Shown here piece after piece: positions 8,784-16,017 of a stretch of 64,000 bases of DNA. The translations under genes were made by a program, and so were the position numbers. A model generated the notes under the pieces. That model did no database searches. It was not told the DNA's origin and saw only the letters and a program-made list of their open reading frames with translations. The stretch comes from an uncultured Flavobacteriales bacterium (lineage in GTDB: Bacteria > Bacteroidota > Bacteroidia > Flavobacteriales > BACL11), in assembly GCA_943789505.1 (NCBI GenBank), contig CALSUJ010000001.1, forward strand, positions 682,001-746,000. Direction: 5' to 3'. Numbering within the stretch: position 1 is the first letter of the stretch; each line of letters starts with the position of its first letter.

Positions 8784-8993
8784 TTAATCTATTGTTTTAA
8801 TTTTTAATATTCTTTTCCTTATAAATCTGATTATTAAAATTGGAATAATTATCACTAATAACCAAAAAGAGATAATTAATGGTAGCCAAGAATCATTTGA
8901 AGGTTCAGAATTAATAACTATACTACTTGATATTGGAAATGAAGCACAAATTATTAGAGGCAAGCTAAGTAATATAAGTAGTAGTTTTTTCAT
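8784..8993 (-). CDS. small membrane protein of unknown function
   Basis: The product is 69 residues. An N-terminal segment MKKLLLILLSLPLIICAS resembles the signal of the 154-aa T9SS protein. After a short polar loop (NSEPSNDSW) a long hydrophobic helix LPLIISFWLLVIIIPILIIRF and a basic tail RKRILKIK follow. The likely layout is a small inner-membrane protein with one or two helices. Its last codons and stop (ACAATAGATTAA) lie inside a copy of the 35-bp inter-gene element, and another copy precedes its start. It may be a chimaera made by recombination at the shared leader; no homologue is recognised. Confidence 0.45.
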   Translation of the reverse strand: MKKLLLILLSLPLIICASFPISSSIVINSEPSNDSWLPLIISFWLLVIIIPILIIRFIRKRILKIKTID

Positions 8994-9002
8994 CTTAGTT
9001 TA

Positions 9003-9037
9003 TTGTTAATCTATTGTTTTAAAGTCTGTAAACTTAA
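9003..9037 (-). repeat. 35-bp inter-gene element
   Basis: Read on the minus strand it begins TTAAGTTTACAGACTTTA and ends ACAATAGATTAACAA, 9 nt before the start codon of the 69-aa gene. It contains no TAnnTTTG box, so it is not an obvious promoter. Sister copies are at 11262, 12102 and 12753, with partial copies at 3814, 8781 and 12366. Confidence 0.75.
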
Positions 9038-9148
9038 TTATAATATCTCTGTTTTCAATAGTTTGAGTTGATTTATATAGTTCAAAAACTAAATACCGTA
9101 AACAACACCTCAACTACTACTTCAAGCAAAACACTTAAACGCTCAATT

Positions 9149-9367
9149 CTAAAGTTCAATTTTATAACTCTCTATAATCTTTAATTTAAGTAGTTTAGTT
9201 ATTGCATTGATATACTCTGTAGGAGAGTCTATCTTATCTAGCATCTCCATTATCTTGTTTCCATCAATTGCTTGGCTTATATGCTCTCTTATGAGCTTAG
9301 AAGTAGTGCTTACTGAACCTTTAGGTCTACCTATAGGGTTTCCGCTTGTTCCTTTCTTAAATGGCAT
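9149..9367 (-). CDS. DUF5681-domain protein (copy 3)
   Basis: The product is 72 residues. Residues 1-58 match the plus-arm copy almost exactly (SGNPIGRPKGS signature, then KLIREHISQAIDGNK and EMLDKIDSPTEYINAI). After TKLL it diverges to KLKIIESYKIEL, so it lacks the acidic tail of the longer copy. The domain is small and basic at the N-terminus and is usually found in phage or mobile-element genes; its biochemical role is not established. It begins 90 nt after the collagen-like gene. Confidence 0.6.
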   Translation of the reverse strand: MPFKKGTSGNPIGRPKGSVSTTSKLIREHISQAIDGNKIMEMLDKIDSPTEYINAITKLLKLKIIESYKIEL

Positions 9368-9457
9368 AGTCTTTTACTATAGATATAGAAAAAAGGCTAA
9401 TAAATTTTAAATTCGATTGCTTACGCAATAATTTTAAATGGATAAATTGTTAAATGG

Positions 9458-10786
9458 TTAAAAAGCCCGAACAGCTCGTACATTACTTGCGGATCCCTTT
9501 TGATGGTAAGAATTATGCAAATGATTGTAGAAATATGTAGCGTAATGCCACTCATCACCACTTTCCCACTCCGAAGAACTAATATAGGCTCCACCATTAA
9601 AAACACCAAGCCCTTGTAAATGAAGGTTTACATACAACAAATCTAATTCTTCTTTAGAAGGCAAATACCAATCTGAATAACCACCATATGTTAAAGTATC
9701 ACAAACCATTGCTGCTGGACAAGTGATTGAACCATTACCTAATGTATTCCAATATGCAGTCATAGCAATAATTTTTTTGGTGTTTTGAGCGCCTGCATAA
9801 ATACCTGTTGCAAGGCAGCGTATATTCAAGTAAGGTTGAGAACAAAGGATAAAAGCCCCTTCATCTGTTGCTTTTGCAACTAAACCATGACATCCTGTTG
9901 CGTCTAAATAAAATATAATTCCTCCATATGCAGTATCTCCAATTGAATAGCCGCAAACGCTATTTGTTCCATTTAAACCTGCTATACCTTGTATTCCTTG
10001 AGGACCTGTTGCTCCAACTGCACCATTAGTACCATCAACTCCATCATTACCTGCAACTCCTTGTATTCCTTGAGTACCTGTTGCTCCAACTGCGCCATCA
10101 ACTCCATTTGTTCCATCAATACCATCAGTTCCATCAGCACCTGGTAAACCATTAGTTCCATCAACTCCATTAGTACCGTTTAATCCATCAATACCATTTG
10201 TTCCATCAGCACCATCATTACCCGCAACTCCCTGTATTCCTTGAGGACCTGCAACTCCTGTATCGCCTTGTAATCCTTGTATTCCTTGTATTCCTTGAAC
10301 ACCATCTACTCCGTTAGTTCCATCAACTCCGTCATTTCCGTCATTACCTGCAACTCCTTGTATTCCCTGAGGACCTGCATTGTTTGATGTCTCAGCAAAT
10401 AAAGCATAAGGAACACTTCTTAACTGTGTTGTTCCCATTGCTACATAATTACTCCCTCCACTTACATCAACTGATATTTTCATAAAATAACTATGGTTAC
10501 CCCAATCAATATTAGAAAAAAGTCCTTGAGCAACAGTTCCACCTCCAACTGCTAAATTTATAAGTCCAATATCATTTGTCGTTGCTGTATGTTCCTCAGC
10601 ATAAACTACAGAACCATTAGCTACATCTTCTATTATTGACACCTGAATCCCAATACTTTGATTTTGGATTACTTGCCAGTTATTATCTCTAACTACTGTT
10701 TGATAACTAAAGGTCTGTGGTGCTTGAGCTAATAACATAACTGTTGCCACTAAACTTAAAACTAATGTGCTTAATATCTTTTTCAT
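9458..10786 (-). CDS. secreted collagen-like protein with C-terminal DUF1566-type domain
   Basis: The product is 442 residues. A signal peptide ends near residue 20 (VMLLAQ). Residues 20-133 are the shared module, with the landmarks FSYQTVVRDNNW, AEEHTATTNDIGLINL and LRSVPYALFAETS. Residues about 138-281 are Gly-X-Y triplets rich in GPQGIQG, GNDG, GTNG and GVDG, expected to form a collagen-like triple helix. Residues about 285-442 are a DUF1566/Lcl-type domain (GGIIFYLDATGCHGLVAKAT, GGYSDWYLPSKEELDLLYVN, VRAVRAF). Such proteins are probably surface-exposed fibres, with the C-terminal domain as a trimerising or ligand-binding head; this is inferred. No T9SS signal is present. It starts 1 nt after the 154-aa gene. 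Confidence 0.85.
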   Translation of the reverse strand: MKKILSTLVLSLVATVMLLAQAPQTFSYQTVVRDNNWQVIQNQSIGIQVSIIEDVANGSVVYAEEHTATTNDIGLINLAVGGGTVAQGLFSNIDWGNHSYFMKISVDVSGGSNYVAMGTTQLRSVPYALFAETSNNAGPQGIQGVAGNDGNDGVDGTNGVDGVQGIQGIQGLQGDTGVAGPQGIQGVAGNDGADGTNGIDGLNGTNGVDGTNGLPGADGTDGIDGTNGVDGAVGATGTQGIQGVAGNDGVDGTNGAVGATGPQGIQGIAGLNGTNSVCGYSIGDTAYGGIIFYLDATGCHGLVAKATDEGAFILCSQPYLNIRCLATGIYAGAQNTKKIIAMTAYWNTLGNGSITCPAAMVCDTLTYGGYSDWYLPSKEELDLLYVNLHLQGLGVFNGGAYISSSEWESGDEWHYATYFYNHLHNSYHQKGSASNVRAVRAF

Positions 10787-10787
10787 C

Positions 10788-11252
10788 TTATTTTGATTTG
10801 TTAATTTGATAAACAGATTGATTATCTGCTATATTTATATGTAGTAAGTAATTACCTTGTCCTAAAAAACTAAAGTCTAATTGTTTTTGCTGTTCGTTAT
10901 TTAATTTATCCTTAATAACTATCTTTCCATTAACATCATAAACCAATAGTTCAGCATTGACATTCTTCTCAAGCTCTATAATTAAAAAGTTGGTAGCTGG
11001 ATTTGGATAAACCTTTGTCTTAATATCTAAATTAACAACACCAGAAGTTATCTCTACCAATCCTTGATGAAAGCCTTGAGTTATAATGGTACTATTGCTA
11101 AAAGTCTCAATCATTACTTCACCAACTGTTAAATCAGTAGAAGCTGTAGAATTACTAAATGAAGCTCCTGCACTACCAATAACTGAAGGAGATAGAATCT
11201 GCCCAAACCCAATCATTGGTAAAGCAATTAATATAAGTAGTAGTTTTTTCAT
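10788..11252 (-). CDS. small secreted protein with T9SS type A sorting signal (copy 2)
   Basis: The product is 154 residues and almost identical to the gene at 4397-4861; the visible changes are in the signal peptide (ALPMIGFGQ against CLPMIGFGQ). The order is signal peptide, a short STDLTVGEVM / IITQGFHQGL body and the sorting signal VYPNPATNFL. The near identity implies a recent duplication or ongoing gene conversion, while the adjoining collagen-like genes differ far more. A 35-bp element lies 9 nt upstream of the start. Its partner gene follows after 1 nt, so the two form a pair that moves together. Confidence 0.85.
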   Translation of the reverse strand: MKKLLLILIALPMIGFGQILSPSVIGSAGASFSNSTASTDLTVGEVMIETFSNSTIITQGFHQGLVEITSGVVNLDIKTKVYPNPATNFLIIELEKNVNAELLVYDVNGKIVIKDKLNNEQQKQLDFSFLGQGNYLLHINIADNQSVYQINKSK

Positions 11253-11261
11253 CTTAGTTGT

Positions 11262-11296
11262 TTGTTAATCTATTGTTTTTGAGTCTTTAAACTTAA
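11262..11296 (-). repeat. 35-bp inter-gene element
   Basis: This copy lies between the stop of the 262-aa gene (4 nt away) and the start of the 154-aa T9SS gene (9 nt away), and so fills nearly the whole gap. It differs from the 9003 copy at a few positions (AAAGACTC for CAGACTTT). Confidence 0.75.
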
Positions 11297-11300
11297 TTAT

Positions 11301-12089
11301 TTATTCTATAACTATTCTTTTCTCTACTGTTCCATCATCAAAGATGTAAAAGAGAGGTTGATTATTAGTGCCGTTTGTTTTTCTTCCAAAAATATCTTTA
11401 ATACTAATTATTTTACGATTATTTATTTTAGAATTCAAGAATTGAGATGATAAAACTGGATTAACCAATACACAAGTGTTAATAGAATCTAATTGAGAAT
11501 AAACTAAATTCCCACTTTTAAAATAACAGCTCAATTTTCCAGCCCCCCCTACATCAGGAGTGCCACCAGGAGCATTTATTAAGCTTAATGATCCTATACC
11601 TTCAATCCAAACAGCTGACTCCTTAATATTTGCAGATAAAGATGATAAATAAAAAAAATCATAATATAAACCATTCTGTAATTGCAACGATACTAATGAG
11701 TCTACAACATAATATCCTGGATTTGTAACGAATGGACTAATTGGATTAGAAATATTTATTGAATCCCCTTTCTGCATATCAAAATCATATAACAAAACTT
11801 CTTTTCTAATGTTATTTTGTATAAAAGACATATACACTTTTTGATTTTGAGTATTTTCTCTTAACCAAAAAGTTTTTGAAATAAAATGATATCCGTTTAA
11901 TATAGAGTAGTTATATCCATTATATATTGTGTCACCATCAATAAAATAAATATCTGTAACGCATCCATTATTACAGGATGTTAGTTGCCACTCAATATTA
12001 TTAGAAAGCATCTTATTATATGTTTGTGGAAATATTTTTAGAAAACTCATCAAAAAAATTAGAATACAAATAAATTTTATTTTTCTCAT
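11301..12089 (-). CDS. secreted protein with variant C-terminal sorting-like tail
   Basis: The product is 262 residues. A signal peptide ends near residue 21 (LKIFPQ). The mature part is beta-rich, with aromatic-rich repeats such as YFIDGDTIYNGYNYSILNGYHF and a Gly/Pro loop NAPGGTPDVGGAG. The tail reads IKDIFGRKTNGTNNQPLFYIFDDGTVEKRIVIE in two conserved parts. This 'DxxGR...LFYIxDDGTVEKxIVxE' ending is common on Bacteroidota exported proteins and resembles the last strands of T9SS type A domains. A remnant with the same ending lies at 15770-16017. Function is unknown. 35-bp elements flank it on both sides. Confidence 0.7.
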   Translation of the reverse strand: MRKIKFICILIFLMSFLKIFPQTYNKMLSNNIEWQLTSCNNGCVTDIYFIDGDTIYNGYNYSILNGYHFISKTFWLRENTQNQKVYMSFIQNNIRKEVLLYDFDMQKGDSINISNPISPFVTNPGYYVVDSLVSLQLQNGLYYDFFYLSSLSANIKESAVWIEGIGSLSLINAPGGTPDVGGAGKLSCYFKSGNLVYSQLDSINTCVLVNPVLSSQFLNSKINNRKIISIKDIFGRKTNGTNNQPLFYIFDDGTVEKRIVIE

Positions 12090-12101
12090 GATATTAGTTT
12101 A

Positions 12102-12136
12102 TTATTAATCTATTGTTTTAAAGACTGTAAACTTAA
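12102..12136 (-). repeat. 35-bp inter-gene element
   Basis: This copy starts 3 nt after the stop of the 67-aa lipoprotein gene and ends 12 nt before the start of the 262-aa gene. One base differs in the ACAGACTTT core (ACAGTCTTT). Confidence 0.75.
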
Positions 12137-12139
12137 GAA

Positions 12140-12343
12140 TTATTGACATTCACATCCAAAAGCTTCAATCAAAGCAACAGCTGAATTATAATCCTCTTTT
12201 GAATCAAAATCATCTTGACATATTTCAGTTTGATCTAAAGTAACTTCATCAGGACAGTCTGCACAATCAACACATTTACTGCAAGAAGTAAAAAAAGCAG
12301 AAATAAGGGTTATAGTAATGATTTGTAAAAATTTCTTTTTCAT
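12140..12343 (-). CDS. small Cys-rich lipoprotein
   Basis: The product is 67 residues. The signal ends in lipobox FFTSC (Cys21). The mature peptide is short and acidic, with Cys in SKCVDCADCPDE, EICQDDFDSKEDYNSAV and a final FGCECQ. Small Bacteroidota lipoproteins with this 'CxxDFxSxxDYxxAVxxxxxxGCxC' pattern are frequent, but their role is not known. The paired Cys suggest disulfides or metal binding. Only the distal part of the 35-bp element (12366-12378) lies upstream of the gene. Confidence 0.7.
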   Translation of the reverse strand: MKKKFLQIITITLISAFFTSCSKCVDCADCPDEVTLDQTEICQDDFDSKEDYNSAVALIEAFGCECQ

Positions 12344-12365
12344 AATGGTGTGTTTAATTAGTTTA

Positions 12366-12378
12366 TTGTTAATCTATT
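12366..12378 (-). repeat. partial 35-bp element overlapping a stop codon
   Basis: AATAGATTAACAA on the minus strand is the last 13 bases of the element. The TAG inside it is the stop codon of the 124-aa lipoprotein gene, so the element and the coding sequence are fused here. Confidence 0.6.
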
Positions 12379-12748
12379 TACATTCGTAATATATAGTTCC
12401 AATTTCAAAAATACTATCATTAGACTGAAGTAAAACTGTAGATCCATCGGAATACCACACTTGTCTAAAATCTTTTGTATCACCTAAAGGATCAACAGAC
12501 ACCATACCTCCATATTTACTACACTCTTCAAATGTATAATTTAAATCAGGAAAGTTAAAAGTAATAAATTCATTCCAATCTTGATAGTTATATTCAAGAG
12601 AGTCATTTACTAACACTTGCACGATAACATCTAATTCAGCATTTGAGAACTGCGTATCAAATAACTTAGTGCAATTTTCACATTCTTTTCTGACACAAGA
12701 GTTTAGAGAGAATATAAAGCAAAATAATATAATTAGTAGCTTTTTCAT
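12374..12748 (-). CDS. lipoprotein of unknown function
   Basis: The product is 124 residues. The signal ends in the lipobox FSLNSC (Cys18), followed by VRKECENCTKLFDTQFS. The rest is soluble and acidic with a central aromatic-rich stretch (YNYQDWNEFITFNFPDLNY) and Cys in FEECSKYGG and at the end YYECK. It shares the KxCxxC start with the 67-aa neighbour, so the two may be distantly related. It is the first gene of the minus-strand array, with a full 35-bp element upstream and a DUF5681 remnant beyond that. No function can be assigned. Confidence 0.65.
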   Translation of the reverse strand: MKKLLIILFCFIFSLNSCVRKECENCTKLFDTQFSNAELDVIVQVLVNDSLEYNYQDWNEFITFNFPDLNYTFEECSKYGGMVSVDPLGDTKDFRQVWYSDGSTVLLQSNDSIFEIGTIYYECK

Positions 12749-12752
12749 CTGT

Positions 12753-12787
12753 TTGTTAATCTATTGTTTTAAAGTCTGTAAACTTAA
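12753..12787 (-). repeat. 35-bp inter-gene element at the head of the array
   Basis: This copy is identical at almost every position to the one at 9003. It ends 4 nt before the start of the 124-aa lipoprotein gene, and a DUF5681 remnant lies 18 nt upstream of it. Confidence 0.75.
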
Positions 12788-12804
12788 GAATTATTATTGA
12801 CTAC

Positions 12805-12846
12805 TCCATTATCTTGTTTCCATCAATTGCTTAGCTCATAAGAGAG
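12805..12846 (-). pseudogene. short DUF5681 gene remnant (copy 4)
   Basis: About 42 bp match the middle of the DUF5681 genes, the part encoding the HISQAIDGNKIME region, with a small internal deletion. Neither start nor end is present. It marks the outer limit of the repeat-rich region. The rest of 12751-12926 shows no gene. Confidence 0.6.
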
Positions 12847-12926
12847 CCTATTAGTATCAATATTAACTTTGTAGATACTATAAAAGAATTAGAACTTTTT
12901 TTCGATATTTTTACGAAAAATTATTT

Positions 12927-15263
12927 ATGCAATTAATACAAAAAAAAATCAACTTTTTCATTCTGTTTTTATTTCTAGCACCCTATATGTGTGCACAGGA
13001 TAATTTAAATAATAGTAAATTTAAACAACTATATGTGGAACTTCCAACTCCTAATGTATATAGAACTGCTAGTGGTGCTCCTGGACATGAATACTATCAA
13101 CAAAAGGCAGATTATCAAATCAATGTTGAATTAGATGAAGAAAAAAATATATTAGAAGGAAATGAAATAATCACTTATACTAATAATTCTCCTGATGTTT
13201 TAAATTATTTATGGGTTCAGTTGGATCAAAATGTACGTGCCAAAAATTCTCATGGACAACTTACAAATACAAGTAGTATGAATAATAAAATGAGTTTCAG
13301 AAATATCAAGAGAATGCATGATAGAATAAATTTTGATGGAGGTTTTAAACTTGAAGAAGTTAGAGATACATATAATAATCAATTAGCTTACATAATTAAT
13401 GAAACAATGATGAGAATTGAACTTTCTAAACCATTAAGACAAGGCCAGTCATTTTCATTTAAAATAAAATATTCCTATAATATAAATGATAGAATGAAAA
13501 TTGGAGGTAGAAGTGGTTATGAATACTTTGAAAATGAAGGAAATGCAATTTATACGATTGCACAATTTTTTCCTAGAATGGCAGTATACAATGAAGTGGA
13601 AGGCTGGCAGAATAAACAATTTCTTGGAAGAGGAGAATTTACTCTACCTTTTGGAGATTATAAAGTAAATATAACTGTACCTTCTGATCATATAGTTGCT
13701 GCAACAGGAGAGTTAATAAATGCTGCATCTGTTTTAAGTAAAAACCAAATTAAACGTTGGGAAAAAGCAAAAAAGAACTTTGTTGATCCAGTAATTATTG
13801 TTACCGAAGAAGAAGCAAAGGAGAGCGAAAAAGAAAAAAGTAAATCAAAAAAAACATGGACTTTTGAAGCTAAAAATGTTAGAGATTTTGGATGGGCAAG
13901 CTCCAGAAAATTTATTTGGGATGCTATGGCAGTAGATATTTCTGGTGAAACAGTTATGGCTTATAGTTACTATCCAAAAGAAGGAAATCCTCTTTGGGAG
14001 CAATATTCTACGAGAGTAGTTGCGCATTCACTTAAAGTTTACTCTAAATATACTATAGATTATACTTATCCTCAAGCTACATCAGTTCATGCTAAAAGTA
14101 TCGGAATGGAATATCCAATGATTTGCTTTAATTTTGGAAGACCAGAATCAGATGGGACTTACTCCAAAAGAACAAAATATGGAATGATTGGTGTCATAAT
14201 TCATGAAGTTGGTCATAATTTTTTTCCAATGATAATAAACTCCGATGAACGACAATGGACTTGGATGGATGAAGGGTTAAATACTTTCTTACAATACATT
14301 ACTGAACAAGAGTTTGAAAGAAACTATCCATCTAGAAGAGGTCCTCCAAATAATATTGTTGAATATATGAAAGGAGATAAAAGTGGTATATCGCCTATTA
14401 TGACAAATTCAGAGTCGATTTTACAATTTGGAAATAACGCTTATGGTAAGCCTGCAACAGCATTAAATATTTTACGTGAAACTATCATGGGTAGAGAGTT
14501 GTTTGATTATTCTTTTAAAACCTATAGCAAAAGATGGGCATTTAAACATCCTACTCCTGCAGATTTCTTTAGAACAATGGAAGATGCTAGTGCAGTTGAT
14601 CTCGATTGGTTTTGGCGTGGATGGTTCTATACTAATGATCATGTCGATATTTCTTTGGATAATGTAAATTGGTTTAAAATAAATACTGGAAATCCTGAAA
14701 TTGAAAATACCATATCTAAAAATCAAGAAAAAAATAAAAACACATATGTTGGAATAAGTAGAAATAAATCTTCAATTCCAAAAACTGTTACTGAATTCGA
14801 TGATCAGTCAATAGATTTTTACACAACATATGATCCTTTCAAAACAGATATCTTAGATAAGGAAGATTACAGTAAATACATAAAAAATCTTGACCCTGAT
14901 GAAAAAGAAATATTAAAATCAGATAAAAATTATTATGAACTTCATTTTTCCAATATAGGAGGACTAGTAATGCCAATTATTTTAGAGTTTACTTTTGTTG
15001 ATAGAACAACAGAAGTTATAAGGATTCCTGCAGAAATTTGGAAGAAAAACTCTAAAGAAGTTAAGAAAATATTTATTCTTGATAAAGAAGTTACTAACGT
15101 TAGATTAGATCCCTTTTTAGAAACAGCTGATGTTGATTTGAATAATAATTCTTGGCCAGCTAGAAATGAACCTACAAGGTTTCAAATTTTTAAAGAAAAT
15201 GACAAAAAGAAAGAAAATCCTATGCAAAGAGCTTTTAGAGCAGAAGAAAAAAGTAATGAATAA
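12927..15263 (+). CDS. M1 family metallopeptidase, exported
   Basis: The product is 778 residues. A signal peptide ends near residue 23 (PYMCAQD). Gluzincin zinc ligands are visible: His426-Glu-x-x-His430 in HEVGHN, and Glu449 in WMDEGLN, with the family spacing of 18 residues. The N-terminal half is the expected beta-rich M1 saddle domain, with a Lys/Glu-rich insert near residues 290-310 (EEAKESEKEKSKSKK). Related exported M1 proteins of Bacteroidota digest peptides in the periplasm or at the surface. The canonical GAMEN motif is replaced by SIGMEYP (residues 391-397), as in this subfamily. A DUF6702 gene follows 8 nt after the stop. Confidence 0.9.
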   Translation: MQLIQKKINFFILFLFLAPYMCAQDNLNNSKFKQLYVELPTPNVYRTASGAPGHEYYQQKADYQINVELDEEKNILEGNEIITYTNNSPDVLNYLWVQLDQNVRAKNSHGQLTNTSSMNNKMSFRNIKRMHDRINFDGGFKLEEVRDTYNNQLAYIINETMMRIELSKPLRQGQSFSFKIKYSYNINDRMKIGGRSGYEYFENEGNAIYTIAQFFPRMAVYNEVEGWQNKQFLGRGEFTLPFGDYKVNITVPSDHIVAATGELINAASVLSKNQIKRWEKAKKNFVDPVIIVTEEEAKESEKEKSKSKKTWTFEAKNVRDFGWASSRKFIWDAMAVDISGETVMAYSYYPKEGNPLWEQYSTRVVAHSLKVYSKYTIDYTYPQATSVHAKSIGMEYPMICFNFGRPESDGTYSKRTKYGMIGVIIHEVGHNFFPMIINSDERQWTWMDEGLNTFLQYITEQEFERNYPSRRGPPNNIVEYMKGDKSGISPIMTNSESILQFGNNAYGKPATALNILRETIMGRELFDYSFKTYSKRWAFKHPTPADFFRTMEDASAVDLDWFWRGWFYTNDHVDISLDNVNWFKINTGNPEIENTISKNQEKNKNTYVGISRNKSSIPKTVTEFDDQSIDFYTTYDPFKTDILDKEDYSKYIKNLDPDEKEILKSDKNYYELHFSNIGGLVMPIILEFTFVDRTTEVIRIPAEIWKKNSKEVKKIFILDKEVTNVRLDPFLETADVDLNNNSWPARNEPTRFQIFKENDKKKENPMQRAFRAEEKSNE

Positions 15264-15271
15264 ATAAAGCC

Positions 15272-15769
15272 ATGTTTAAATCTTTAATTTTTATAACACT
15301 CCCACTAATACTTTCGTTTCATGATTTTCATGTTACTCATACAACTTTACATTATAATAGTGATTTAGAAAATATGGAAATTACTATTAAAGTTGCAATT
15401 GAAGACCTAGAACTATCTTTGGATAATAAAGAATTAAGAATTGGAACTTTAAATGAAAAAAAATCTACTGAAGAAATAATTAAAAGTTATTTTAAAAATC
15501 ATTTAAACATTTATGGAAATAATAAAATTATTGACTACAAATGGGTTGGAAAAGAAATATCAGGTAATCTACACGACATATATATATACTTTGAAATATC
15601 AAATTTTAATAAAAACGAAAAAATAAAATCTTTAATATTAGAGAACACGATTTTTATTGAAACAACACATAACCAATCAAATATAGTGTTGATTGAGTTT
15701 GAAGATAATGATTATAACTTAACATTTACAAAAGATCTTAATAGGCAAAAAATACAGCTTATCAGATAG
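15272..15769 (+). CDS. DUF6702 family protein
   Basis: The product is 165 residues. An N-terminal hydrophobic segment serves as a signal peptide, followed by HDFHVTHTTLHYNSDLENMEITIKV in the typical 'H-x-x-x-V-S-x-T-x-I' pattern of DUF6702. The body has the LELSLDNK, IIKSYFKNHLNIY and IYFEISN segments expected for this single beta-rich domain. DUF6702 genes commonly sit next to exported M1 peptidase genes in Bacteroidota, as here, so the two probably work together at the envelope. The biochemical role is unknown. Downstream sequence is a fragment of an unrelated gene. Confidence 0.7.
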   Translation: MFKSLIFITLPLILSFHDFHVTHTTLHYNSDLENMEITIKVAIEDLELSLDNKELRIGTLNEKKSTEEIIKSYFKNHLNIYGNNKIIDYKWVGKEISGNLHDIYIYFEISNFNKNEKIKSLILENTIFIETTHNQSNIVLIEFEDNDYNLTFTKDLNRQKIQLIR

Positions 15770-16017
15770 TAAGAGGTGACTTTAATAAAGAAGGTGTTAT
15801 CTTTAACTTAGATAGCTACACTGGTAAATGGAAATATTGATCCAAAACACTACTTTAGTAATAACTGCAGTGGAACAAGAGAAGTACTAGAAGACTATAC
15901 AAACAAAGACTTTCTTAAATTAACAAACCTAATTAGGAAAAGAAAGATAGAGCCACTCTTTTATATCTACAATAATGGAACGGTGCAAAAAAGTGTTTCA
16001 AATTTTAGTTTAAATCC
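15770..16017 (+). pseudogene. fragments of a secreted-protein gene
   Basis: Two readable pieces remain in different frames. One reads VRGDFNKEGVIFNLDSYTG. The other runs from KHYFSNNCSGTREVLEDYT to LRKRK-like sequence and ends EPLFYIYNNGTVQKSVSNF. The last part matches the 'QPLFYIFDDGTVEKRIV' tail of the secreted 262-aa protein at 11301, so it is a relic of another protein with that sorting-like tail. No start codon or signal peptide is present. The first piece fuses out of frame onto the end of the DUF6702 gene. Confidence 0.5.

Larger units (their letters stand above)
9069..11262 (-). repeat. right arm of the large inverted duplication
   Basis: On the minus strand it carries the 154-aa T9SS gene, the intact collagen-like/DUF1566 gene, the linker, a DUF5681 gene and the non-coding tail. 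This mirrors 4388-7328. The 1.74-kb centre between the arms contains the tRNA-like fragment and the excisionase-like gene. Confidence 0.8.

Noticed and set aside
4388-11262. An insertion sequence explaining the inverted arms
   Set aside because: No transposase or terminal target duplication is visible; each arm holds ordinary secreted-protein genes, so a composite transposon is not supported.
1-12900. A hidden defence system or toxin-antitoxin pair among the small genes
   Set aside because: The small products are lipoproteins, T9SS proteins or a membrane protein with export signals; no nuclease, methylase, kinase or antitoxin motif was seen.
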